From an uncultured Granulicatella sp. (lineage in GTDB: Bacteria; Bacillota; Bacilli; Lactobacillales; Aerococcaceae), in contig CALATC010000167.1 in NCBI GenBank assembly GCA_937891475.1, positions 1 to 6,953 on the forward strand: a stretch of DNA of 6,953 bases, given 5' to 3'. The notes under the pieces were generated by a model that made no database searches, was not told the origin of the DNA, and saw only the letters and a program-made list of their open reading frames with translations. A program made the translations under genes and the position numbers. Numbering within the stretch: position 1 is the first letter of the stretch; every line of letters starts with the position of its first letter. This document shows positions 6,902-6,953 of this stretch, piece by piece.

Positions 6902-6953
6902 TGAAGTGACCCCAAAAAGTTAGACTTTTTTTGAGACGACTTAAGTCGTCTCT
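6902..6953. mobile_element. Probable terminus of an IS3-family (IS150-type) insertion sequence, cut by the window edge
   Basis: TGAAGTGACCCC (6902-6913) followed by AAAAAGTTAGAC (6914-6925) resembles the terminal inverted repeats of IS150-group elements, which begin with TG and carry a run of Cs before AAAAAGTT. The remaining bases to the window end hold T7 and a palindrome and no coding sequence. No transposase gene, second end or target duplication is visible, so this could be a complete element, a remnant or a solo end. The outer boundary could be 6902 or 6907, and left or right end cannot be told. Confidence 0.55.
6933..6952. repeat. Perfect palindrome at the window end
   Basis: GAGACGAC, TTAA, GTCGTCTC make a perfect 20-bp palindrome, which as RNA is an 8-bp stem with a TTAA loop. 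It follows T7 (6926-6932). A second, AT-rich inverted repeat lies just before it: AAAAAGT (6914-6920), loop TAG, ACTTTTT (6924-6930). Whether the palindrome is followed by a T-run, as a terminator would be, lies outside the window. It may be an element-end hairpin that shields the IS from transcription entering from thiI. Confidence 0.6.

Overview
The window is AT-rich DNA with TTA-dominated leucine codons, strong AGGAG-type ribosome binding sites, a T-box leader in front of leuS and a nifZ-thiI gene pair. Together these point to a low-GC Firmicute, most likely a member of the Lactobacillales (an enterococcus- or carnobacterium/Granulicatella-like bacterium). The genus cannot be fixed by eye. 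All genes read on the + strand.

Layout. (1) 1-1751: the 3' part of a secreted autolysin, with the end of a GH73 glucosaminidase domain followed by six LysM cell-wall-binding repeats on Ser/Thr/Glu-rich linkers. Its true start and signal peptide lie upstream of the window. (2) 1734-2018: a promoter that overlaps the last codons of the autolysin gene, then a leucine-type T-box leader with AG bulge, CUC specifier, F box, T box, antiterminator and terminator. (3) 2019-4433: leuS, leucyl-tRNA synthetase. (4) 4434-4524: a short gap with a long imperfect stem-loop. (5) 4525-5649 and 5662-6879: nifZ-like cysteine desulfurase and thiI, 12 nt apart, evidently one operon. (6) 6880-6953: downstream of thiI, a sequence that looks like the terminus of an IS3-family (IS150-type) insertion sequence, with a perfect palindrome at the window edge.

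How the genes work together. LeuRS charges tRNA-Leu, and its T-box leader senses uncharged tRNA-Leu so that synthesis rises when leucine charging falls. NifZ takes sulfur from cysteine as a persulfide and passes it to ThiI, which makes 4-thiouridine at position 8 of tRNA. The centre and right of the window are therefore a tRNA charging and modification block. The autolysin is functionally separate and belongs to peptidoglycan turnover and cell separation.

I found no convincing undescribed system. The points most worth a second look are the ABBA subtype pattern of the four near-identical LysM repeats, the stem-loop between leuS and nifZ, and the possibility that an insertion sequence has split the thiI terminator.
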